Part shown: piece after piece, positions 10,710-19,567 of the stretch
Layout: each line of letters begins with the position of its first letter
Numbering within the stretch: position 1 is the stretch's first letter
Source: Plasmopara viticola
Taxonomy: Eukaryota > Oomycota > Peronosporomycetes > Peronosporales > Peronosporaceae
Assembly (NCBI GenBank): GCA_001695595.3
Contig: MBPM02000326.1
Location: 1 to 27,330, forward strand
DNA length: 27,330 nucleotides
Reading direction: 5' to 3'
Notes under the pieces: generated by a model
Databases searched by the model: none
The model's input: only the letters and a program-made list of their open reading frames with translations
Told to the model about the DNA's origin: nothing
Translations under genes and position numbers: made by a program

Positions 10710-11685
10710 GGTCGTATCGAGGAGTAGACAACCAAGCAAAGTTGATTTCAAAGTCTCGAAGCAAGTTGCGTTGTGATGAATATGTATGCCGTGTCTCCTC
10801 TTCGAGCGGTAAATCCTGTCATTTTCTTGAATTTTTACCAGCATCCAAATCCATCGCGAATTTGATGGCACCTCAGTAGCTGAAAATTACACTTTCTTGT
10901 CATTTGTGATGTGTTTGTATCTGACGGATTCCGTTCATTAACGCCACTATGTAAAACCTAAAATTTAATGATCAATGAGCAAAACAATGATATTTTTGCG
11001 TCCTACCATATAAAGTTGCGGTCCTGACCAGTACTTATCCATCTAAATATGATTGATTCTGGAAATTGAGCTTATAACCATATTTTACTTTCAAAAACAC
11101 TATGACGGGTGATGCCGTTGTCTTACTCAGTGCCTGTACTTCGATCTTTTTTTTCTTGATAAAAAGTTAGATTCTTTTGAGTATAGGATTCTCAAGTCCA
11201 CTGCGTTTAGACTCTCAATAACTCATACAAGTGCTGCGAGAAAAAGCTGTCCAGAAAGACACACCTTTATCATCATACATCCACTTTTTGCTATCAGCTT
11301 CCTTTTTTGTGTCAGTAAGTCTTGAATGTCGGTCGGGACATGTCAAAAGTCATATCCTGTACTTAATTATACGGTCAGTATTCGTTGATATGACCTTCGA
11401 TATTTCATTTACTTAAATTGTTTTCACCACTAAACACCTATATAATCAGGTGAAAGGAATCAGGGCAAAACAATAATTCTATCCCAACTGCAGTAACAAC
11501 AGACTCGTAAAAAGCATAGATCAACAACTACGACAAAAGACCTTCGAATTGACTAATTTTATTCTTTAAAACGGAAACGACAGCATCAGAAGCAGCGTGG
11601 TGTCATATCTAGTAGTAGAAGAATTCCGAGCATCAAATAATTGAGTAAGGGTACGATATTGTAAGTCGGATACGTCGACCCAGAT

Positions 11686-11931
11686 CTACCACCAGCCTCC
11701 ACCCCAGCCTCCACCCAGCCACCACCTAAGCCTCCGCCAGCCACCACCCCATCCGAGTCCACCCCAAGGCCCTCCCCAGCCCCAGAATTCCTTCTTATTA
11801 CCTTCTGGACCCTTACCTGCAGCAGGTGCTGCCTCTGTAGGCATAGCTGCTGACCGCAGTGCATTTTGGTCAGCAGCGGCATAGTTTGCAACGGCAATTG
11901 CAGCAGCGACGGCGAAAGCAGTAAACTTCAT
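11686..11931 (-). CDS. GW-rich secreted protein, copy 10 (altered tail, 81 aa)
   Basis: Signal peptide, spacer and the first half of the tail are consensus. A 2-bp loss near 11738 and a 1-bp loss near 11716 bracket a short out-of-frame stretch (RRLRWW). The frame is then restored to LGGGWGGGWW and the normal stop, 81 residues in all. The initiator is at 12195-12201 and the TATA-like box at 12230-12236. The leader has a 1-bp deletion near 12152 compared with other units. Confidence 0.75.
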   Translation of the reverse strand: MKFTAFAVAAAIAVANYAAADQNALRSAAMPTEAAPAAGKGPEGNKKEFWGWGGPWGGLGWGGGWRRLRWWLGGGWGGGWW

Positions 11932-12934
11932 GGTCGTATCGAGGAGTAGACAACCAAGCAAAGTTGATTTCAAAGTCTCGAAGCAAGTTGCGTTGTGATG
12001 AATATGTATGCCGTGTCTCCTCTTCGAGCGGTAAATCCTGTCATTTTCTTGAATTTTTACCAGCATCCAAATCCATCGCGAATTTGATGGCACCTCAGTA
12101 GCTGAAAATTACACTTTCTTGTCATTTGTGATGTGTTTGTATCTGACGGATTCGTTCATTAACGCCACTATGTAAAACCTAAAATTTAATGATCAATGAG
12201 CAAAACAATGATATTTTTGCGTCCTACCATATAAAGTTGCGGTCCTGACCAGTACTTATCCATCTAAATATGATTGATTCTGGAAATTGAGCTTATAACC
12301 ATACTTTACTTTCAAAAACACTATGACGGGTGATGCCGTTGTCTTACTCAGTGCCTGTACTTCGATCTCCTTTTTCTTGATGAAAAGTTAGATTCTTTTA
12401 AGTATAGGATTCTCAAGTCCACTGCGTTTAGACTCTCAATAACTCATACAAGTGCTGCGAGAAAAAGCTGTCCAGAAAGACACACCTTTATCATCATACA
12501 TCCACTTTTTGCTATCAGCTTCCTTTTTTGTGTCAGTAAGTCTTGAATGTCGGTCGGGACATGTCAAAAGTCATATCCTGTACTTAATTATACGGTCAGT
12601 ATTCGTTGATATGACCTTCGATATTCATTTACTTAAATTGTTTTCACCACTAAACACCTATATAATCAGGAGAAAGGAATCAGGGCAAAACAATAATTCT
12701 ATCCCAACTGCAGTAACAACAGACTCGTAAAAGCATAGATCAACAACTACGACAAAAGACCTTCGAATTGACTAAACTTTTATTCTTTAAAACGGAAACG
12801 ACAGCATCAGAAGCAGCGTGGTGTCATATCTAGTAGTAGAAGAATCCGAGCATCAAATAATTGAGTGAGGGTACGATATTGTAAGTCGGATACGTCGACC
12901 CAGATCTACCACCAGCCTCCACCCCAGCCACCAC

Positions 12935-13141
12935 CTAAGCCTCCGCCCCAGCCACCACCCCATCCGAGTCCACCCCAAGGCCCTCCCCAGCCCCAGAATT
13001 CCTTCTTATTACCTTCTGGACCCTTACCTGCAGCAGGTGCTGCCTCTGTAGGCATAGCTGCTGACCGCAGTGCATTTTGTCAGCAGCGGCATAGTTTGCA
13101 ACGGCAATTGCAGCAGCGACGGCGAAAGCAGTAAACTTCAT
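12935..13141 (-). pseudogene. GW-rich secreted protein, copy 11 (frameshifted)
   Basis: The signal peptide is normal, but one G is missing near 13079 (gcattttgtc for gcattttggtc). Everything after residue 21 is therefore out of frame, ending at 12935 after 68 residues. The tail DNA has separately lost one 12-bp repeat (one GGGW unit) near 12922. The initiator is also altered: GCACATT instead of GCTCATT at 13406-13412, the only array unit with this change. The TATA-like box is at 13440-13446. This copy is the strongest candidate for a dead gene. Confidence 0.78.
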
Positions 13142-14113
13142 GGTCGTATCGAGGAGTAGACAACCAAGCAAAGTTGATTTCAAAGTCTCGAAGCAAGTTG
13201 CGTTGTGATGAATATGTATGCCGTGTCTCCTCTTCGAGCGGTAAATCCTGTCATTTTCTTGAATTTTTACCAGCATCCAAATCCATCGCGAATTTGATGG
13301 CACCTCAGTAGCTGAAAATTACACTTTCTTGTCATTTGTGATGTGTTTGTATCTGACGGATTCCGTTCATTAACGCCACTATGTAAAACCTAAAATTTAA
13401 TGATCAATGTGCAAAACAATGAATTTTTGCGTCCTACCATATAAAGTTGCGGTCCTGACCAGTACTTATCCATCTAAATATGATTGATTCTGGAAATTGA
13501 GCTTATAACCATACTTTACTTTCAAAAACACTATGACGGGTGATGCCGTTGTCTTACTCAGTGCCTGTACTTCGATCTCCTTTTTCTTGATGAAAAGTTA
13601 GATTCTTTTAAGTATAGGATTCTCAAGTCCACTGCGTTTAGACTCTCAATAACTCATACAAGTGCTGCGAGAAAAAGCTGTCCAGAAAGACACACCTTTA
13701 TCATCATACATCCACTTTTTGCTATCAGCTTCCTTTTTTGTGTCAGTAAGTCTTGAATGTCGGTCGGGACATGTCAAAAGTCATATCCTGTACTTAATTA
13801 TACGGTCAGTATTCGTTGATATGACCTTCGATATTTCATTTACTTAAATTGTTTTCACCACTAAACACCTATATAATCAGGAGAAAGGAATCAGGGCAAA
13901 ACAATAATTCTATCCCAACTGCAGTAACAACAGACTCGTAAAAGCATAGATCAACAACTACGACAAAAGACCTTCGAATTGACAATTTATTCTTTAAAAC
14001 GGAAACGACAGCATCAGAAGCAGCGTGGTGTCATATCTAGTAGTAGATGAATTCCGAGCATCAAATAATTGAGTGAGGGTACGATATTGTAAGTCGGATA
14101 CGTCGACCCAGAT

Positions 14114-14362
14114 CTACCACCAGCCTCCACCCCAGCCTCCACCCCAGCCACCACCTAAGCCTCCGCCCCAGCCACCACCCCATCCGAGTCCACCCCAAGG
14201 CCCTCCCCAGCCCCAGAATTCCTTCTTATTACCTTCTGGACCCTTACCTGCAGCAGGTGCTGCCTCTGTAGGCATAGCTGCTGACCGCAGTGCATTTTGG
14301 TCAGCAGCGGCATAGTTTGCAACGGCAATTGCAGCAGCGACGGCGAAAGCAGTAAACTTCAT
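14114..14362 (-). CDS. GW-rich secreted protein, copy 12 (intact)
   Basis: A full-length consensus 82-residue copy with signal peptide, spacer and complete GGGW tail. Copies 12 to 16 encode the same protein sequence. The initiator is at 14627-14633, the TATA-like box at 14661-14667, and AATAAA lies about 110 nt past the stop (ttgtc follows it directly because 5 bp are missing). Confidence 0.9.
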   Translation of the reverse strand: MKFTAFAVAAAIAVANYAAADQNALRSAAMPTEAAPAAGKGPEGNKKEFWGWGGPWGGLGWGGGWGGGLGGGWGGGWGGGWW

Positions 14363-15206
14363 GGTCGTATCGAGGAGTAGACAACCAAGCAAAGTTGATT
14401 TCAAAGTCTCGAAGCAAGTTGCGTTGTGATGAATATGTATGCCGTGTCTCCTCTTCGAGCGGTAAATCCTGTCATTTTCTTGAATTTTTACCAGCATCCA
14501 AATCCATCGCGAATTTGATGGCACCTCAGTAGCTGAAAATTACACTTTCTTGTCATTTGTGATGTGTTTGTATCTGACGGATTCCGTTCATTAACGCCAC
14601 TATGTAAAACCTAAAATTTAATGATCAATGAGCAAAACAATGAATTTTTGCGTCCTACCATATAAAGTTGCGGTCCTGACCAGTACTTATCCATCTAAAT
14701 ATGATTGATTCTGGAAATTGAGCTTATAACCATACTTTACTTTCAAAAACACTATGACGGGTGATGCCGTTGTCTTACTCAGTGCCTGTACTTCGATCTT
14801 TTTTTTGATAAAAAGTTAGATTCTTTTGAGTATAGGATTCTCAAGTCCACTGCGTTTAGACTCTCAATAACTCATACAAGTGCTGCGAGAAAAAGCTGTC
14901 CAGAAAGACACACCTTTATCATCATACATCCACTTTTTGCTATCAGCTTCCTTTTTTGTGTCAGTAAGTCTTGAATGTCGGTCGGGACATGTCAAAAGTC
15001 ATATCCTGTACTTAATTATACGGTCAGTATTCGTTGATATGACCTTCGATATTTCATTTACTTAAATTGTTTTCACCACTAAACACCTATATAATCAGGA
15101 GAAAGGAATCAGGGCAAAACAATAATTCTATCCCAACTGCAGTAACAACAAACTCGTAAAAAGCATAGATCAACAACTACGACAAAAGACCTTCGAATTG
15201 ACAAAC

Positions 15207-15212
15207 TTTATT
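15207..15212 (-). terminator. Polyadenylation signal AATAAA (reference unit 13)
   Basis: AATAAA on the minus strand lies about 123 nt past the stop of copy 13. It is present at the same place in most units (for example 1336-1341), but is lost in unit 1 and altered in unit 14. Confidence 0.5.
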
Positions 15213-15334
15213 CTTTAAAACGGAAACGACAGCATCAGAAGCAGCGTGGTGTCATATCTAGTAGTAGATGAATTCCGAGCATCAAATAATTGAGTGAGGG
15301 TACGATATTGTAAGTCGGATACGTCGACCCAGAT

Positions 15335-15583
15335 CTACCACCAGCCTCCACCCCAGCCTCCACCCCAGCCACCACCTAAGCCTCCGCCCCAGCCACCACC
15401 CCATCCGAGTCCACCCCAAGGCCCTCCCCAGCCCCAGAATTCCTTCTTATTACCTTCTGGACCCTTACCTGCAGCAGGTGCTGCCTCTGTAGGCATAGCT
15501 GCTGACCGCAGTGCATTTTGGTCAGCAGCGGCATAGTTTGCAACGGCAATTGCAGCAGCGACGGCGAAAGCAGTAAACTTCAT
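15335..15583 (-). CDS. GW-rich secreted protein, copy 13 (intact, consensus)
   Basis: A full-length consensus copy and a good reference for the family. The start at 15583 has ACC before ATG. The signal peptide is residues 1-20, the spacer 21-49, and the Gly/Trp tail 50-82 with Trp at 50, 52, 56, 61, 65, 73, 77, 81 and 82. The initiator is at 15848-15854, the TATA-like box at 15882-15888, and AATAAA at 15207-15212. The predicted leader is about 265 nt and contains short upstream ORFs. No homologue of known function is recognised; possible roles are cell-wall or extracellular-matrix protein, or a host-directed secreted protein. Confidence 0.9.
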   Translation of the reverse strand: MKFTAFAVAAAIAVANYAAADQNALRSAAMPTEAAPAAGKGPEGNKKEFWGWGGPWGGLGWGGGWGGGLGGGWGGGWGGGWW

Positions 15584-15708
15584 GGTCGTATCGAGGAGTA
15601 GACAACCAAGCAAAGTTGATTTCAAAGTCTCGAAGCAAGTTGCGTTGTGATGAATATGTATGCCGTGTCTCCTCTTCGAGCGGTAAATCCTGTCATTTTC
15701 TTGAATTT

Positions 15709-15777
15709 TTACCAGCATCCAAATCCATCGCGAATTTGATGGCACCTCAGTAGCTGAAAATTACACTTTCTTGTCAT
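15709..15777 (-). promoter_or_regulatory. Upstream ORF in the leader (22 codons)
   Basis: A 22-codon ATG-to-TAA frame lies in the predicted leader of unit 13. A shorter 12-codon upstream ORF precedes it and overlaps its ATG (ATGA). Most array units share both. In the inverted unit the first uORF is kept but the ATG of the second is GTG. They may lower or regulate translation of the main ORF. Confidence 0.4.
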
Positions 15778-15847
15778 TTGTGATGTGTTTGTATCTGACG
15801 GATTCCGTTCATTAACGCCACTATGTAAAACCTAAAATTTAATGATC

Positions 15848-15888
15848 AATGAGCAAAACAATGAATTTTTGCGTCCTACCATATAAAG
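15848..15888 (-). promoter_or_regulatory. TATA-like box and oomycete-type initiator (reference unit 13)
   Basis: Read on the minus strand, CTTTATA at 15882-15888 is followed about 35 bp later by GCTCATTGATCATT at 15841-15854. This resembles the published oomycete start-site consensus GCTCATTYYNCAWTTT in the first seven bases and the later CATT. The arrangement is repeated in front of every copy except unit 11, whose initiator is mutated. Transcription start near 15850 is a prediction. Confidence 0.6.
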
Positions 15889-16558
15889 TTGCGGTCCTGA
15901 CCAGTACTTATCCATCTAAATATGATTGATTCTGGAAATTGAGCTTATAACCATACTTTACTTTCAAAAACACTATGACGGGTGATGCCGTTGTCTTACT
16001 CAGTGCCTGTACTTCGATCTCCTTTTTCTTGATGAAAAATTAGATTCTTTTAAGTATAGGATTTTCAAGTCCACTGCGTTTAGACTCTCAATAACTCATA
16101 CAAGTGCTGCGAGAAAAAGCTGTCCAGAAAGACACACCTTTATCATCATACATCCACTTTTTGCTATCAGCTTCCTTTTTTGTGTCAGTAAGTCTTGAAT
16201 GTCGGTCGGGACATGTCAAAAGTCATATCCTGTACTTAATTATACGGTCAGTATTCGTTGTTATGACCTTCGATATTTCATTTACTTAAATTGTTTTCAC
16301 TACTAAACACCTATATAATCAGGAGAAAGGAATCAGGGCAAAACAATAATTCTATCCCAACTGCAGTAACAACAAACTCGTAAAATGCATAGATCAACAA
16401 CTACGACAAAAGACCTTCGAATTGACAAACTTTATATTTCAAAACGGAAACGACAGCATCATCAGCAGCGTGGTGTCATATCTAGTAGTAGATGAAATCC
16501 GAGCATCAAATAATTGAGTGAGGGTACGATATTGTAAGTCGGATACGTCGACCCAGAT

Positions 16559-16807
16559 CTACCACCAGCCTCCACCCCAGCCTCCACCCCAGCCACCACC
16601 TAAGCCTCCGCCCCAGCCACCACCCCATCCGAGTCCACCCCAAGGCCCTCCCCAGCCCCAGAATTCCTTCTTATTACCTTCTGGACCCTTACCTGCAGCA
16701 GGTGCTGCCTCTGTAGGCATAGCTGCTGACCGCAGTGCATTTTGGTCAGCAGCGGCATAGTTTGCAACGGCAATTGCAGCAGCGACGGCGAAAGCAGTAA
16801 ACTTCAT
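16559..16807 (-). CDS. GW-rich secreted protein, copy 14 (intact)
   Basis: A full-length consensus 82-residue copy. The initiator is at 17072-17078 and the TATA-like box at 17107-17113. The 3' flank differs from its neighbours: near 16432-16441 the AATAAA hexamer is changed to a GAAATATAAAG context, so the usual polyadenylation signal is lost even though the CDS is perfect. Confidence 0.9.
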   Translation of the reverse strand: MKFTAFAVAAAIAVANYAAADQNALRSAAMPTEAAPAAGKGPEGNKKEFWGWGGPWGGLGWGGGWGGGLGGGWGGGWGGGWW

Positions 16808-17780
16808 GGTCGTATCGAGGAGTAGACAACCAAGCAAAGTTGATTTCAAAGTCTCGAAGCAAGTTGCGTTGTGATGAATATGTATGCCGTGTCTCCTCTT
16901 CGAGCGGTAAATCCTGTCATTTTCTTGAATTTTTACCAGCATCCAAATCCATCGCGAATTTGATGGCACCTCAGTAGCTGAAAATTACACTTTCTTGTCA
17001 TTTGTGATGTGTTTGTATCTGACGGATTCCGTTCATTAACGCCACTATGTAAAACCTAAAATTTAATGATCAATGAGCAAAACAATGATATTTTTGCGTC
17101 CTGCCATATAAAGTTGCGGTCCTGACCAGTACTTATCCATCTAAATATGATTGATTCTGGAAATTGAGCTTATAACCATACTTTACTTTCAAAAACACTA
17201 TGACGGGTGATGCCGTTGTCTTACTCAGTGCCTGTACTTCGATCTCCTTTTTCTTGATGAAAAGTTAGATTCTTTTAAGTATAGGATTCTCAAGTCCACT
17301 GCGTTTAGACTCTCAATAACTCATACAAGTGCTGCGAGAAAAAGCTGTCCAGAAAGACACACCTTTATCATCATACATCCACTTTTTGCTATCAGCTTCC
17401 TTTTTTGTGTCAGTAAGTCTTGAATGTCGGTCGGGACATGTCAAAAGTCATATCCTGTACTTAATTATACGGTCAGTATTCGTTGTTATGACCTTCGATA
17501 TTCATTTACTTAAATTGTTTTCACCACTAAACACCTATATAATCAGGAGAAAGGAATCAGGGCAAAACAATAATTCTATCCCAACTGCAGTAACAACAAC
17601 TCGTAAAAAGCATAGATCAACAACTACGACAAAAGACCTTCGAATTGACAACTTTATTCTTTAAAACGGAAACGACAGCATCAGAAGCAGCGTGGTGTCA
17701 TATCTAGTAGTAGATGAATTCCGAGCATCAAATAATTGAGTGAGGGTACGATATTGTAAGTCGGATACGTCGACCCAGAT

Positions 17781-18029
17781 CTACCACCAGCCTCCACCCC
17801 AGCCTCCACCCCAGCCACCACCTAAGCCTCCGCCCCAGCCACCACCCCATCCGAGTCCACCCCAAGGCCCTCCCCAGCCCCAGAATTCCTTCTTATTACC
17901 TTCTGGACCCTTACCTGCAGCAGGTGCTGCCTCTGTAGGCATAGCTGCTGACCGCAGTGCATTTTGGTCAGCAGCGGCATAGTTTGCAACGGCAATTGCA
18001 GCAGCGACGGCGAAAGCAGTAAACTTCAT
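17781..18029 (-). CDS. GW-rich secreted protein, copy 15 (intact)
   Basis: A full-length consensus 82-residue copy. The initiator is at 18294-18300 and the TATA-like box at 18329-18335. One leader substitution (near 18098) changes the upstream in-frame extension but not the protein. Confidence 0.9.
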   Translation of the reverse strand: MKFTAFAVAAAIAVANYAAADQNALRSAAMPTEAAPAAGKGPEGNKKEFWGWGGPWGGLGWGGGWGGGLGGGWGGGWGGGWW

Positions 18030-18998
18030 GGTCGTATCGAGGAGTAGACAACCAAGCAAAGTTGATTTCAAAGTCTCGAAGCAAGTTGCGTTGTGATAAA
18101 TATGTATGCCGTGTCTCCTCTTCGAGCGGTAAATCCTGTCATTTTCTTGAATTTTTACCAGCATCCAAATCCATCGCGAATTTGATGGCACCTCAGTAGC
18201 TGAAAATTACACTTTCTTGTCATTTGTGATGTGTTTGTATCTGACGGATTCCGTTCATTAACGCCACTATGTAAAACCTAAAATTTAATGATCAATGAGC
18301 AAAACAATGATATTTTTGCGTCCTACCATATAAAGTTGCGGTCCTGACCAGTACTTATCCATCTAAATATGATTGATTCTGGAAATTGAGCTTATAACCA
18401 TACTTTACTTTCAAAAACACTATGACGGGTGATGCCGTTGTCTTACTCAGTGCCTGTACTTCGATCTTTTTTTCTTGATAAAAAGTTAGATTCTTTTGAG
18501 TATAGGATTCTCAAGTCCACTGCGTTTAGACTCTCAATAACTCATACAAGTGCTGCGAGAAAAAGCTGTCCAGAAAGACACACCTTTATCATCATACATC
18601 CACTTTTTGCTATCAGCTTCCTTTTTTGTGTCAGTAAGTCTTGAATGTCGGTCGGGACATGTCAAAAGTCATATCCTGTACTTAATTATACGGTCAGTAT
18701 TCGTTGATATGACCTTCGATAATTCATTTACTTAAATTGTTTTCACCACTAAACACCTATATAATCAGAGAAAGGAATCAGGGCAAAACAATAATTCTAT
18801 CCCAACTGCAGTAACAACAACTCGTAAAAGCATAGATCAACAACTACGACAAAAGACCTTCGAATTGACAATTTATTCTTTAAAACGGAAACGACAGCAT
18901 CAGAAGCAGCGTGGTGTCATATTAGTAGTAGATGAATTCCGAGCATCAAATAATTGAGTGAGGGTACGATATTGTAAGTCGGATACGTCGACCCAGAT

Positions 18999-19247
18999 CT
19001 ACCACCAGCCTCCACCCCAGCCTCCACCCCAGCCACCACCTAAGCCTCCGCCCCAGCCACCACCCCATCCGAGTCCACCCCAAGGCCCTCCCCAGCCCCA
19101 GAATTCCTTCTTATTACCTTCTGGACCCTTACCTGCAGCAGGTGCTGCCTCTGTAGGCATAGCTGCTGACCGCAGTGCATTTTGGTCAGCAGCGGCATAG
19201 TTTGCAACGGCAATTGCAGCAGCGACGGCGAAAGCAGTAAACTTCAT
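18999..19247 (-). CDS. GW-rich secreted protein, copy 16 (intact, array edge)
   Basis: A full-length consensus copy and the last in the array. Two 1-bp deletions lie just upstream of the ATG (about 19284 and 19300). They break the in-frame upstream extension but not the 82-residue frame, which supports the start at 19247. The initiator is at 19508-19514 and the TATA-like box at 19543-19549. Only 20 bp upstream of that box remain before the copia junction at 19569, so any distal control sequence of this unit has been lost. Confidence 0.9.
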   Translation of the reverse strand: MKFTAFAVAAAIAVANYAAADQNALRSAAMPTEAAPAAGKGPEGNKKEFWGWGGPWGGLGWGGGWGGGLGGGWGGGWGGGWW

Positions 19248-19567
19248 GGTCGTATCGAGGAGTAGACAACCAAGCAAAGTTGATTCAAAGTCTCAAAGCA
19301 GTTGCGTTGTGATGAATATGTATGCCGTGTCTCCTCTTCGAGCGGTAAATCCTGTCATTTTCTTGAATTTTTACCAGCATCCAAATCCATCGCGAATTTG
19401 ATGGCACCTCAGTAGCTGAAAATTACACTTTCTTGTCATTTGTGATGTGTTTGTATCTGACGGATTCCGTCATTAACGCCACTATGTAAAACCTAAATTT
19501 AATTATCAATGAGCAAAACAATGGAATTTTTGCGTCCTACCATATAAAGTTGCGGTCCTGACCAGTA

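Noticed and set aside
15294..15536. Plus-strand 80-residue Pro-rich open frame opposite each GW-rich gene (repeated in most units)
   Set aside because: It begins with GTG, lies antisense to the Gly/Trp tail so its Pro runs are only the complement of Gly/Trp codons, and has no promoter signal on that strand.
15335..15583. RxLR-type effector motif in the mature protein (NALRS)
   Set aside because: It lacks the Arg-x-Leu-Arg spacing and an EER motif; a single LR pair after a signal peptide is not evidence.
15709..15850. A leader intron using GTAAAAATTC or GTGTAATTTTCAG as splice sites
   Set aside because: The possible donor and acceptor pairs give introns that are too short or unsupported, and no clear branch point is visible. 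Left as a question for RNA data.
17329..17664. Plus-strand 61-111-residue frames in the spacer of many units (starting LREKAVQ)
   Set aside because: There is no ATG start, the length changes between units through 1-bp indels, and unit 17 does not keep the frame. It is spacer sequence.
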